64,000 nt of DNA, taken from the NCBI GenBank assembly GCA_031256795.1, contig JAIRPW010000043.1:1-64000 (forward strand), read 5' to 3'. The notes beneath the pieces were generated by a model that saw only the letters and a program-made list of their open reading frames with translations, had not been told where the DNA came from and did no database searches. Position 1 is the first letter of the stretch, and every line of letters starts with the position of its first letter. Both the position numbers and the translations under genes were made by a program. The DNA is from Zoogloeaceae bacterium. GTDB taxonomy: Bacteria > Pseudomonadota > Gammaproteobacteria > Burkholderiales > Rhodocyclaceae. Below are positions 9,762 through 19,818 of the stretch, one piece after another.

Positions 9762-10562
9762 TTAAAATGTCCTCGCGCGGCGCGGCTTACGCCTAATTTT
9801 ATGGAATTTCCGTTGTGTCTGGTTCTCAACGCGCGCCAGAATAACGGAAACGTTATCTTCACCGCCCTGAATATTGGCAGCGTCAATCAGCGCGCTCGCA
9901 ATCTCCGGCAAATAGGCATTTTGGCGCAGAACGCGCGCGATTTCCGCTGCTTCTAGCATTTCATGCAGACCATCAGACGAAAAGAGATAGAGATCACCAA
10001 GACGTATATCATACCTGTTGATTGTCGGTTGGGCTACGCCCTCAACGCCCATGGCGCGGACCAAGATGTTCCGAAAGGGGAAAAAGCGCGCATCCTCCAG
10101 CGTGAGCAGCCCCTGATCCAGAGATTCCTGCACGAGAGAATGATCGCGGGTGAGTTGCGTCAGGCGGTTATCGCGCCAAAGATAGCAGCGAGAATCTCCA
10201 ACGTGCGCAAGCCAAAGGCTTTCAGTTATAAAAATTCCCGCGACCAGCGTGCTGCCCATGCCTTTCAAAGCGGGGTTCTTCATGGAAACCTTGCGTATTT
10301 CCTGATGCGCGGCCTCAATGTGCAAGGCCAGAGTCGTTTCCACGCCAGACTTGCGAAAATCCGCGCGAGCGAGCGAAGCGGAAAGCTGCTCAATCAGCAG
10401 ATTGGCCGCGACCGCGCCGCCTTGATGTCCGCCCATGCCGTCGGCCAGAATCGCCAAACCCTTGCCCGCATCGCAAAACACAGCGTCTTCGTTGTGCGCG
10501 CGCACACGGCCTGTGTCTGAACGCGCGGTCATGGACAGGGGGAGGAGGGCGCTCTGAGACAT
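9762..10562 (-). CDS. PP2C-family Ser/Thr protein phosphatase (Stp1-like)
   Basis: RSDTGRVRAHNEDAVF, LADGMGGHQGG, HVGDSRCYLWRD, SSDGL, GGEDNVSVIL motifs. Confidence 0.92.
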   Translation of the reverse strand: MSQSALLPLSMTARSDTGRVRAHNEDAVFCDAGKGLAILADGMGGHQGGAVAANLLIEQLSASLARADFRKSGVETTLALHIEAAHQEIRKVSMKNPALKGMGSTLVAGIFITESLWLAHVGDSRCYLWRDNRLTQLTRDHSLVQESLDQGLLTLEDARFFPFRNILVRAMGVEGVAQPTINRYDIRLGDLYLFSSDGLHEMLEAAEIARVLRQNAYLPEIASALIDAANIQGGEDNVSVILARVENQTQRKFHKIRRKPRRARTF

Positions 10563-10664
10563 ATTTTTTTGGGATAGGGCTTGCGAATCAATAGGTTTTC
10601 GGCACACACTTCATATCTTAATGATAAATCACTCTGGCAACGCTAGCATAAAACAGGCAGATTC

Positions 10665-11804
10665 ATGGCAAAAACAATCAAAGTGATGATCGTCGACGAT
10701 TCCATTCTCGTGCGCCAGGTGCTTTCGAGAATGCTGGCGTCCGACCCCTCGATTACGGTAATTGGCACGGCATGCGATCCCATAGACGCGCGAAACAAGA
10801 TGGAGCGCGAGTGGCCGGATGTGCTGGTGCTTGATATCGAAATGCCGCGCATGGACGGCATTTCCTTTCTGACGCAGATTATGCGCGATCATCCTACTCC
10901 GACCATCATTTGCTCCAGTCTTGCAGAAAAAGGCGGCCAGATATCGCTGGACGCGCTGGCGGCGGGAGCGGTGTCCGTCATCAGCAAGCCAAAATCGGGC
11001 GTAAAACAGTTTTTGGAAGATTTGGCGGTTGATTTGTGTCAGTCTGTTCACGCGGCCGCATCGGCCAATCTTAAGGCGCTTTTGCCCAAAGAGTCTGGCG
11101 GGGGCGCTACGCAATCCTTCGTCGCCGCAAAACGCGCGGTATTGCCGCCAGTTCTCGCGCCCAACCGGCCAAAATTTACGGCGGACGTCATGCTGCCGCT
11201 GCTGCGGAACGCACCAATTCTGCGCGCGGGCGAGCGCTTTGTCGCCATTGGGACTTCCACGGGGGGGACGCAGGCATTGGAAGCTGTGCTGACCCGGCTG
11301 CCGGAAGATACGCTGGGGCTTGTAGTCGTGCAGCATATGCCGGAAAACTTTACTGGCATGTTTACGCAGCGGCTGGACGGGCAGTGCAAGATTCAGGTAC
11401 GCGAGGCGCGCGACGGTGACCGCGTGCAGCGGGGAGTCGCGCTGATCGCGCCCGGCGGCAAGCATATGATGGTCAAACGCGCGGGAGCGCAATATAAAGT
11501 GGAGATTCGCGGCGGCCCGCCCGTTAGTCGTCATACGCCGTCGGTGGACGTGCTATTCCGCTCGGTGGCCAATGCCGCGGGGCCGAACGCTCTGGGCGTG
11601 ATTATGACCGGCATGGGAGACGACGGCGCGGTTGGGCTGAAGGAAATGCACGAAGTCGGCGCGTCTACGATCGCGCAGGACGAGGCGACCTGCGTAGTTT
11701 TCGGTATGCCGAAAGAGGCCATTAAATTGGGCGCGGCGGATGATGTTCTGCCATTGGATAAAATTCCCGAAGCCATTGTCGGCTATACCCGAAACCCTAA
11801 ATAA
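10665..11804 (+). CDS. cheB: Chemotaxis response regulator protein-glutamate methylesterase
   Basis: Receiver domain ([35 protein letters not shown]) and CheB methylesterase domain ([42 protein letters not shown]). Confidence 0.95.
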   Translation: MAKTIKVMIVDDSILVRQVLSRMLASDPSITVIGTACDPIDARNKMEREWPDVLVLDIEMPRMDGISFLTQIMRDHPTPTIICSSLAEKGGQISLDALAAGAVSVISKPKSGVKQFLEDLAVDLCQSVHAAASANLKALLPKESGGGATQSFVAAKRAVLPPVLAPNRPKFTADVMLPLLRNAPILRAGERFVAIGTSTGGTQALEAVLTRLPEDTLGLVVVQHMPENFTGMFTQRLDGQCKIQVREARDGDRVQRGVALIAPGGKHMMVKRAGAQYKVEIRGGPPVSRHTPSVDVLFRSVANAAGPNALGVIMTGMGDDGAVGLKEMHEVGASTIAQDEATCVVFGMPKEAIKLGAADDVLPLDKIPEAIVGYTRNPK

Positions 11805-11846
11805 TCCTTTTGCCGCCGCAGAACAACATCCTCAGGCGTGTCGTTC

Positions 11847-12326
11847 TCATGGCGCGGAAAATTCCAGGCGGAGCAGACGCCACGCGCCGTTTTGCTGAAT
11901 CCAGCCCAGGCGTACCTGATAGCGGTTCGCGTTTTCAGGAATCAATCCGTCCGCGCCGATCAGCAGAATTTCGCCTTCGCTGATCGCGCGATCTGGCGTT
12001 CCGGGCGAGAGCCGATTTTCCAGCCGCAACGTCATAACGCGAATATTTTTGTGTCGGGAGAACGCGGCAAACAATACCCGCTTTGCCCAGTCACGGTTTT
12101 CATCTGGCGCGCGCGCGGCAAAATCCGCATGCAGGAGACCGAGAACTTGCGCCGTATCTTTTTCCGCAATGCCGCGCTGCAAAGTATCCGTTGCCTTATC
12201 AAGGGCGGACAGGGCGTCGTCTTTTCGGGCGCAGGCGGCGCAAAGCAAAGCGCAAATAAAAAATAAACAGAGAAACCCCGGTAAGCGTCCTGTTTGCCGA
12301 TCATGGCATGCCAAAAACTGTCCCAT
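11847..12326 (-). CDS. Putative lipoprotein, NTF2-like
   Basis: Signal peptide with lipobox-like LLCAAC and a small globular domain after start MGQFLACHD...; track ORF 11847..12422. Confidence 0.6.
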   Translation of the reverse strand: MGQFLACHDRQTGRLPGFLCLFFICALLCAACARKDDALSALDKATDTLQRGIAEKDTAQVLGLLHADFAARAPDENRDWAKRVLFAAFSRHKNIRVMTLRLENRLSPGTPDRAISEGEILLIGADGLIPENANRYQVRLGWIQQNGAWRLLRLEFSAP

Positions 12327-12512
12327 TTTTGCCGCTCCTGAAAGTGTTTCAAAAATAAAGCTATTTTGGTGGAATGACAAAGGCTTACATTCGTACGCAA
12401 TACAAATGTAACATTTGCGCAACGTTCTTTTTTTAATCGTAAATAAAATTTGGTTATACTGCGCCGCATTGAGTTTTCAGGGTTCTTCTTCTTGTTTTCA
12501 TTCCGTTCTTCC

Positions 12513-13895
12513 TTGTCGCGGAATTGTACTGTCTTTTTGATTTTATCCGCGCTTTCGGGCTTGATTCATGCCGCGCCCGATCCTTTTTCCGTGGAAGACG
12601 GTATCGCCGCGCCTTGTCCTTTGCCCGGCGCGCCCTTTATTCCGCCCGCCGCGCCGCTTACTCTTCCAGAGGTCATTGATCTTGCGCTTTGTCATAATCC
12701 GAAGACTCGATCCGCTTGGGCAAACGCGAAAATTGAGGCCAACCTGCTAGGACAAGCGCAGGCCGCCTATTTACCCAGCTTGGACGGTCAACTGGAAAGC
12801 AGCCGGAAAAAAACGCGCTATAACCACGATCCTGCCAGTACAGACCGGCAAAAAACAGCGTCGCTTTCTCTTTCCTGGCTCTTGCTTGATTTTGGCGGGC
12901 GCTCGGCGAACATGGACTATCAGCGGCAGCTTTTAAGCGCCGCTCTCGCGGAACAGGAAACCGCGCGGCAGACGGTTTTTCTGGAAACCTTAAATGCTTT
13001 TTATCAGGTACATGCCCATATTGCCGCCGTGGAAGCGGCAAAAGCGTCTGAGGCGGCGGCAGAGCGCAGTTTTCGCACGGCCAGCGGACGGTATCAGGCG
13101 GGGGTTGCCACGCCGGTTGAGCAGCTCCAGGCGGAAACCGCTTTTTCTCAAGCGGTTTTGAGCCGTATCAAAAGCGAGGGAGAGCTGGCGAACGCGCGCG
13201 GCGCGCTAGCCTACGCGCTGGGTTTGGACGCGCACGTCTTGATTCCGCTTATCAATCCCGGCGTTTTGCCGGCGCTGGCCGAAGCCCAGGATTTCACAAA
13301 TCAGATTGAAGAATTGATTGCGCGGGCGATTGCCAATCGCCCGGACATTGCCGCTTCCGAAGCGCGCTATCGCGCCGCCGAAGCGGCAACGCGCGCCGCT
13401 CGTTCACAGGGTTTGCCCACCCTCTCTTTTTCTGCTTTCGCCAACCGGCAAGAGGGGCATGCTACAGACAGCCGCAGCGGCAGCCTTGGCCTTACTCTCA
13501 GAGTTCCGCTCTTCAGCGGTTTTGCCGACAGTTACCGCATACGCGCGGCAGAAGCGCGCCTGGAGCAAAGCGGAGTCGCGCGCGAGCAACTTTTGCGGGA
13601 CGTCAGCCTGGATGTTTGGCGATCCGCCCAGGAGCTGCGCGTTACGACGCAAAGCCTTGCAACGACGCTCAATCTTTTTGCTTCCGCTGAGGCGGCGGAA
13701 GCAATGGCGCTGGGGCGTTATCAATCTGGAGTCGGCACGATTCTGGATGTGCTCAACGCGCAAAGCGCTCTGGCAGACGCCAGAATGCAGCGCATTTCCG
13801 CTGCCTATAATTGGCGCATGCACCGCGCCGCGCTTGCCCGCGCCCTGGGTACTCTGGGAAAACCACTGTTGGATGAACTGCTTGATACGCCATGA
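12513..13895 (+). CDS. TolC-family outer membrane efflux protein
   Basis: LTLPEVIDLALCHNP, ARQTVFLETLNAFYQVHA, ARYRAAEAATRAARSQGLPTLS, RYQSGVGTILDVLNAQSALADAR. No in-frame ATG near the N-terminus; TTG at 12513 inferred from the signal peptide (track 12450). Confidence 0.88.
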   Translation: MSRNCTVFLILSALSGLIHAAPDPFSVEDGIAAPCPLPGAPFIPPAAPLTLPEVIDLALCHNPKTRSAWANAKIEANLLGQAQAAYLPSLDGQLESSRKKTRYNHDPASTDRQKTASLSLSWLLLDFGGRSANMDYQRQLLSAALAEQETARQTVFLETLNAFYQVHAHIAAVEAAKASEAAAERSFRTASGRYQAGVATPVEQLQAETAFSQAVLSRIKSEGELANARGALAYALGLDAHVLIPLINPGVLPALAEAQDFTNQIEELIARAIANRPDIAASEARYRAAEAATRAARSQGLPTLSFSAFANRQEGHATDSRSGSLGLTLRVPLFSGFADSYRIRAAEARLEQSGVAREQLLRDVSLDVWRSAQELRVTTQSLATTLNLFASAEAAEAMALGRYQSGVGTILDVLNAQSALADARMQRISAAYNWRMHRAALARALGTLGKPLLDELLDTP

Positions 13896-15151
13896 AAAAA
13901 ATATCCAGAAAATCCCTATGGCTAACCGTCGTCGTTCTCGGCTTGTGCGCGCTCGTTTTTTTTGTTTGGCGCGGCCAGGGGGATGCGCGTTCGCCAGAAG
14001 CGCGTTATCAATTTACCGCAATCACGGAAGGATCGCTGCGGCAGGGTGTTTCCGCCAACGGGACCTTGAATCCGGTCACGCTGGTCAATGTCGGAACGCA
14101 AGTCTCTGGAAGCGTTAAAACTTTATATGCGGATTTCAATGACAAAGTCGAGAAAGATCAGATTTTGGCCGAATTGGACGACGCGATGCTTTCTGCGCAA
14201 GCGCGGCAGAGCGAGGCCAATCTTATCAGCGCGCGCGCCTCGCTTGATCTCGCGCGCGCCAACGAAGATCGGATGCGTACGCTTTTTGGACAAAATTACG
14301 TCTCCAAACAAGAGATGGATCAGTCCGTGCAGGTTTTGAAAAGCGCCGAGGCGCAAGTAAGACAGGCGACCGCGCAATTTGACAAAGATAAAGCCAATCT
14401 GGGTTTTGCGGTGATCCGTTCGCCGGTCTCAGGCGTGGTTGTTGACCGGCAGGTGGACGTAGGGCAGACAGTCGCAGCGAGTTTTCAGACTCCTACGCTT
14501 TTCAAAATCGCGCAGGATTTGTCCAAGATGCAGATTGATTCCGCCTTCGCGGAAGCGGACGTCGGCAGCATCAAGGTTGGACAATCGGCGCGCTTTACTG
14601 TGGATGCTTTTCCTAACCGCAGCTTCGCGGGGCGTGTGCGGCAGGTACGCCTGAATCCTACGACGACCTCCAATGTTGTTACGTACAATGTCGTGGTTGC
14701 CGTGGATAATCCGGATCAGATTTTATTGCCCGGCATGACCGCTTACGTCAATATTGTGGTGGCGGAACGCCAAAAGGCGCTTCTGATTCCCAATGCCGCG
14801 TTGCGCTTTAAGCCGCCTGCCGAGGCAGGGGAAAAGCAGCAGGGCGGTTTCCTGACTTCGTTACAGGCAGGGTTGCGGCGTCCGCCGGGCATGGGAGTTC
14901 CCCGCGGGCGCTCCGGCGCGGCAGGCGGTTCAGGCGCAAAACCGCAGGAAGGCGAGGGAATGAAAGGGCAGGCGTATGTGCTGCGCGACGGGCAGCTGGC
15001 TCCCGTGCCGCTTGTCCTTGGAATTACCGATAACCGCTTTACGGAGATTGTCGGCGGCGCGCTGAAAGCGGGCGATAGGGTGATTACCGGCGAGGCAGGG
15101 GTTGCCGCGTCCTCATCAAGCGGCGGCGGTATGCGTTTTCGGCCTTTTTAA
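13892..15151 (+). CDS. macA: MacA-like periplasmic adaptor (membrane fusion) protein
   Basis: VSGSVKTLYADFNDKVEKDQILAELD, RSPVSGVVVDRQVDVGQTV; ATGA overlap with the TolC stop. Confidence 0.88.
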   Translation: MKKISRKSLWLTVVVLGLCALVFFVWRGQGDARSPEARYQFTAITEGSLRQGVSANGTLNPVTLVNVGTQVSGSVKTLYADFNDKVEKDQILAELDDAMLSAQARQSEANLISARASLDLARANEDRMRTLFGQNYVSKQEMDQSVQVLKSAEAQVRQATAQFDKDKANLGFAVIRSPVSGVVVDRQVDVGQTVAASFQTPTLFKIAQDLSKMQIDSAFAEADVGSIKVGQSARFTVDAFPNRSFAGRVRQVRLNPTTTSNVVTYNVVVAVDNPDQILLPGMTAYVNIVVAERQKALLIPNAALRFKPPAEAGEKQQGGFLTSLQAGLRRPPGMGVPRGRSGAAGGSGAKPQEGEGMKGQAYVLRDGQLAPVPLVLGITDNRFTEIVGGALKAGDRVITGEAGVAASSSSGGGMRFRPF

Positions 15152-15178
15152 TTCGTACCGGAAATTTTGTCCGCCTCC

Positions 15179-15904
15179 ATGCGCGATACGCTCCTTTGCA
15201 TCCGCCGCCTTTACAAGGAATATCCGACGCCCGCCGGTGCGTTTCCGGCATTAAAGGATGTGAATCTTTCCATTGGCGCGGGGGAATTTGTCGCCATCAT
15301 GGGGCCTTCCGGATCCGGGAAATCAACTTTCATGAATATTCTGGGCTGTTTGGACCGCCCGACTTCTGGAGTTTACGAAATTAAGGGGCAGAATGTTTCC
15401 GTCCTTTCCAAGGACGAGACCGCGCGTCTGCGCGGGGATTTGTTAGGCTTTGTGTTCCAGGGATTTAATTTGTTGCCGCGCATGAGCCTGGAGGACAATG
15501 TCGCCTTACCGCTTATTTACGCGGACGTCAAAAAAGAAGAGCGCCGCAGCCGTGCGCGGGAGTTGCTTTGCAAGGTGGGGCTTCAGCAATACACGCACTC
15601 CCGCCCCAACCAAATTTCCGGGGGGCAGCAGCAGCGGGTTGCCATTGCTCGCGCGCTCGTGAATCGTCCGCGTCTGCTTCTGGCTGACGAGCCTACCGGG
15701 AATTTGGATACCCATACCAGCGAGGAAATTATGACGCTCTTTACCGGCTTGAATCGAGAGGGCATTACGATTGTGCTGGTGACGCATGAGCCGGATATTG
15801 CCCGTTATGCCGGACGGCAAGTGCATTTTCGTGATGGCGCGATTGTCCGCGATGAGCCAACTCAGGAAAATTCTGGCCGCAATGACCCGGAGGAGGCGAT
15901 TTGA
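15179..15904 (+). CDS. MacB/LolD-like ABC transporter ATP-binding protein
   Basis: Walker A GPSGSGKST, signature ISGGQQQRVAIARAL, Walker B LLLADEPTGNLD. ATG at 15179; the track uses TTG at 15167. Confidence 0.92.
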   Translation: MRDTLLCIRRLYKEYPTPAGAFPALKDVNLSIGAGEFVAIMGPSGSGKSTFMNILGCLDRPTSGVYEIKGQNVSVLSKDETARLRGDLLGFVFQGFNLLPRMSLEDNVALPLIYADVKKEERRSRARELLCKVGLQQYTHSRPNQISGGQQQRVAIARALVNRPRLLLADEPTGNLDTHTSEEIMTLFTGLNREGITIVLVTHEPDIARYAGRQVHFRDGAIVRDEPTQENSGRNDPEEAI

Positions 15905-17127
15905 TGCTTTTGCGCGGCATGTTTCATGAGGCGTCAAATGCCATCAGCGCCAATCGTTTGCGCACGCTGCTCACCATGCTGGGCATGGTCATTGGCGTCG
16001 GCGCGGTCGTGCTGATGATTTCCATTGGTCAGGGAGCGCAATTCGCGGTTAAGCAGAGCATCGACTCTATCGGCAGCAATCTTTTTATCGTTATGTCGGG
16101 CGGCGCGACAACGGGAGGCGTGCGCACCGGAATGGGCAACGCGCCCACGCTTACGCTTGCCGACGCCGCCGCAATCCGCGAATTGCCGGGCATTGTCGCG
16201 GTTGCGCCCCTGCATATGGGCGCGGCGCAAATTGTCTACGGAGCGCAAAACTGGAATACCAGCGTCTATGGCTCTACGCCTGATTTTCACGAGGTTCGTT
16301 CCTGGCCGGTTGCTTCAGGCGTTTCTTTCACAGATTCAGATTTGCGCTCGGCTTCCCGTGTCGCCTTGATTGGTCAGAGCGTTGCCGAAAATCTTTTTCC
16401 GAATGAAGACCCGGTTGGCAAAACCCTGCGTATCCGCCAATCCCCCTATCAAATTCTCGGTGTGCTGGCCGCCAAAGGGCAAAGCCCGGATGGGCAGGAT
16501 CAAGATGACTCCGTGATGATTCCCATCACGACCGCACAGCGAAAGCTGTTTGGCTCGCCTTTTCCTGGAACAGTGCGTTTTGTCGGCGTTAAGGCTGAAA
16601 GCGCGGAAGCCATGCCGAAGCTGGAAGCGGATATTAACGCCTTGCTTGCGCAGCGGCACCGCATCCGTGAAGGGCAAGAAAACGATTTCACCGTAAAAAA
16701 TCTTTCGGATATTGTAGAAATCGCGGTTGAAACGACGCGGGTCATGTCTTTGCTGCTGGGGGCGATTGCCTCTATCTCCCTGATTGTCGGCGGAATCGGC
16801 ATTATGAATATCATGTTGGTCTCTGTTACCGAGCGTACCCGCGAAATCGGCATCCGCATGGCGATTGGCGCGCGCGAGCAGGATGTTCTCATGCAGTTTT
16901 TGCTGGAAGCCATTCTGATTTCTGCGGTGGGCTGCTTGATTGGCCTGGTTTTGGGGATAGGCGGCGCGATGGCCGCGAATATGCTGGCGGGAGTTCCGGT
17001 AGTCATTTCTGGCGGGACGGTTCTGATTGCTTTTGGCGTGGCGGCTGCGACGGGTATTTTTTTTGGGTTTTACCCGGCGCGCAAAGCCGCCCGCCTTGAT
17101 CCGATTGAAGCGTTGCGCTATCAGTAA
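15904..17127 (+). CDS. MacB-like ABC transporter permease (FtsX family)
   Basis: LRTLLTMLGMVIGVGAVV; SISLIVGGIGIMNIMLVSVTERTREIGIRMAIGAR; C-terminal GFYPARKAARLDPIEALRYQ. Confidence 0.93.
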   Translation: MLLRGMFHEASNAISANRLRTLLTMLGMVIGVGAVVLMISIGQGAQFAVKQSIDSIGSNLFIVMSGGATTGGVRTGMGNAPTLTLADAAAIRELPGIVAVAPLHMGAAQIVYGAQNWNTSVYGSTPDFHEVRSWPVASGVSFTDSDLRSASRVALIGQSVAENLFPNEDPVGKTLRIRQSPYQILGVLAAKGQSPDGQDQDDSVMIPITTAQRKLFGSPFPGTVRFVGVKAESAEAMPKLEADINALLAQRHRIREGQENDFTVKNLSDIVEIAVETTRVMSLLLGAIASISLIVGGIGIMNIMLVSVTERTREIGIRMAIGAREQDVLMQFLLEAILISAVGCLIGLVLGIGGAMAANMLAGVPVVISGGTVLIAFGVAAATGIFFGFYPARKAARLDPIEALRYQ

Positions 17128-17169
17128 GCCGTCCGCCGGGTAAGCGGCGAACGGAAGAGGGAAGAGGGG

Positions 17170-18408
17170 TTAGGCCTCTACAGGCCGGATTTTCCCGGCG
17201 GCCAGCTTTGCGCGCGCGCGCGCTTCTTTTGTAGTAGCGCCTGTGGCTACGGCAACTCCCATGCGCCGTTTTTTGAAACTCTCCGGCTTCCCGAAAAGGC
17301 GTACGTCGCTGTTTGGCACGCAAAGCGCCTCAGCCACGCCTTCATAAGCGACGCCGCGCGCGTCTAGCCCGCCGTAAATTACCGCCGACGCTCCCGGCGC
17401 GCGCGAAGACGTATCTACCGGCAGCCCCAAAATGGCGCGGGCATGCAGTTCAAACTCGGACAAACGCTGCGAGGCCAGCGTTACCAGACCCGTATCGTGT
17501 GGGCGCGGGCTGACCTCGGAAAACCAAACCTCATCTCCGCGCACAAACATTTCCACTCCGAAAATTCCGCGCCCTCCCAAATTTCCGGTGACCGCCCCGG
17601 CAATGGCGCGCGCTTTTTTCAGAGCGGCAGAACTCATCTCCTGCGGCTGCCAGGATTCCACATAGTCGCCATTGATCTGCACATGACCGATTGGCTCGCA
17701 AAAATATGTTTCTACCGCGCCCGCCGCGCCTATGGCGCGCACTGTCAGCAGGGTAATTTCATATTCAAAATCAATGAAGCCCTCAACGATGACCCGCCCT
17801 TTGGCCACACGTCCGGACTGCATGGCGTAATCCCATGCGCGCGCCGTATCCGCCGCGCTGCGCAAAAGCGACTGCCCTTTGCCTGATGAGGACATCGTTG
17901 GTTTGACAAGACAGGGATAGCCAATGCCGGAATCAATTGCGCGCGCAAGCTCCTCAAGCGAACTGGCAAAAGCATAGGGCGAAGTGGGTAACCCCAGCGT
18001 TTCTGCGGCCAGACAGCGGATGCCTTCCCGATCCATTGTAAGCATGGCCGCGCGCGCTGTCGGAATGATCTCGGTGAAACCTTCGCGCTCAAGATCAAGC
18101 AGCAGTTCTGTGGCGATGGCTTCAATTTCAGGCACGACAAGCTGCGGGCGCTCCCGTTCAATTATTTTTCGCAGCGCGTCTGCGTCGGTCATGGAAACCA
18201 CGTGCGCGCGATGCGCCACTTGCATTCCCGGCGCGTCGGCGTAGCGATCGACGGCAATGGTTTCAACGCCAAGGCGTTGCAGGGCGATGAGAACTTCTTT
18301 TCCCAATTCACCCGCGCCAAGAAGCATCACGCGCGTAGCCGACGGGGAAAGCGGCGTTCCAATCCGGCGCGGAGAGAGTGAGCCTTTGGAAGAAATTGTG
18401 TCGGACAT
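17170..18408 (-). CDS. purT: Formate-dependent phosphoribosylglycinamide formyltransferase
   Basis: [43 protein letters not shown]-grasp domain with [14 protein letters not shown]. Confidence 0.95.
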   Translation of the reverse strand: MSDTISSKGSLSPRRIGTPLSPSATRVMLLGAGELGKEVLIALQRLGVETIAVDRYADAPGMQVAHRAHVVSMTDADALRKIIERERPQLVVPEIEAIATELLLDLEREGFTEIIPTARAAMLTMDREGIRCLAAETLGLPTSPYAFASSLEELARAIDSGIGYPCLVKPTMSSSGKGQSLLRSAADTARAWDYAMQSGRVAKGRVIVEGFIDFEYEITLLTVRAIGAAGAVETYFCEPIGHVQINGDYVESWQPQEMSSAALKKARAIAGAVTGNLGGRGIFGVEMFVRGDEVWFSEVSPRPHDTGLVTLASQRLSEFELHARAILGLPVDTSSRAPGASAVIYGGLDARGVAYEGVAEALCVPNSDVRLFGKPESFKKRRMGVAVATGATTKEARARAKLAAGKIRPVEA

Positions 18409-18459
18409 GCGCGTTCTCCAAAAAAATTATCGCCGAAAGAACTGAATGGAATGCTCTTT

Positions 18460-19338
18460 TTACGTATTGGATGCTGGAGTGGTTTCGGTTTTGGGCAGGA
18501 CAGGAGCGGAGGGAACGTTTTTGCGGTGAAGATATAGAAGCAGAGTATATAAACGGCGGCTGTCCGCGCGCAGCACCTGAAAATGAAATCCCTCCATTTC
18601 AATTTGCTCGTTGCGTCTCGGAACCCGCCCAAGATAACGCAGAATCAAGCCCCCGATGGTGTCGCAGTCCTTGTCGGAAAACGCGGCGCCTTCCGCGCGG
18701 AACATCGCGTTGAAATCCGCAATTTCGGTGCGCGCCTTGATTCGGTAGTGTCCCGCGCTGTCTTTTCTGATGTTGTCATGCGTTTCGTCAAAGTCGTATT
18801 CATCCTCAATATCGCCGACGATCTGCTCCAATACATCCTCAATCGTAACCAATCCCGCTACGCCGCCATATTCATTCACCACAATGGCCATATGGTTGCG
18901 CGAAACGCGGAATTCGCGCAGCAGAACGTTAAGCCGCTTGGATTCTGGGATAAATACCGCCGGACGCAGCCAATCGCGCAGGTTGAATTCTTTTTCTACA
19001 CCCAGGCGCAGAAGGTCCTTGGCAAGCAGAATGCCTTGCACGTTGTCCCGGTCGCCGTCTACTACGGGAAAACGCGAATGCGCCGCCGCAATGACGAGCG
19101 GTAGAATTTCGGCAGGCGACGCGTCAACGGAAATAACGTCCATTTCCGCGCGAGGAACCAGCACCTCCGCAACCCTGGTTTCCGACGCTGCCAGCGCTCC
19201 CTCGATGATAGAAAGCGCGTCCGCGTCCATCAGGTTTTTCTCAAAAGCGCCATGCAGAAGCATAAGCAGCTGCTCCCGGTCTTCGGGTTCCCGTAGCAAA
19301 AGAGAAGAAAGGCGTTCAAAAAATCCAGGCGCGCTCAT
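18460..19338 (-). CDS. corC: CorC/HlyC-family CBS-domain transporter-associated protein
   Basis: PRAEMDVISVD, SRFPVVDGDRDNVQGILLAKDLL, NHMAIVVNEYGGVAGLVTIEDVLEQIVGDIEDE. Confidence 0.92.
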   Translation of the reverse strand: MSAPGFFERLSSLLLREPEDREQLLMLLHGAFEKNLMDADALSIIEGALAASETRVAEVLVPRAEMDVISVDASPAEILPLVIAAAHSRFPVVDGDRDNVQGILLAKDLLRLGVEKEFNLRDWLRPAVFIPESKRLNVLLREFRVSRNHMAIVVNEYGGVAGLVTIEDVLEQIVGDIEDEYDFDETHDNIRKDSAGHYRIKARTEIADFNAMFRAEGAAFSDKDCDTIGGLILRYLGRVPRRNEQIEMEGFHFQVLRADSRRLYTLLLYLHRKNVPSAPVLPKTETTPASNT

Positions 19339-19359
19339 GATGTGTCCGTCAAAACAAAA

Positions 19360-19818
19360 TCATTCGGGGGAAAAATAGGGGTCCGGAAATCCCATGTCAA
19401 TCAGTAGAGTGCGTTCTCGCGCCTCCATCTGTTCGGCCTCTTCCGGCGTTTCGTGATCAAATCCTTGCAGATGCAGCATTCCGTGCAGGGTTAGATGCGC
19501 GTAATGCGCCGCAAGCGTTTTTTTTTGCTCAGCGGCTTCCCGCGCGACAACCTTAGGGCAAATTGCCAGATCCCCCAAGAGTTGCGGATGCGTTTCATAA
19601 GAAAAGGAGAGGACGTTGGTGGGCGTATCCTTTTTCCGAAAGTCACGATTGAGCATCCGGATTTCTTCTGCCGACACAAGACGCAGGGTGACTTCTCCGC
19701 AAACTTCCTTCGGGAGGGCGGCGCTTGCCCAGCGACGAAATTGTGCGGCGGCAGGCAATCCTGTTCGATCACGGATCGCGTATTGCACATGCAGAACAAA
19801 AGTCCGGCGGCGGTTCAT
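19360..19818 (-). CDS. ybeY: Endoribonuclease YbeY
   Basis: [20 protein letters not shown] and the H-x3-H zinc motif [16 protein letters not shown]. Confidence 0.95.
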   Translation of the reverse strand: MNRRRTFVLHVQYAIRDRTGLPAAAQFRRWASAALPKEVCGEVTLRLVSAEEIRMLNRDFRKKDTPTNVLSFSYETHPQLLGDLAICPKVVAREAAEQKKTLAAHYAHLTLHGMLHLQGFDHETPEEAEQMEARERTLLIDMGFPDPYFSPE

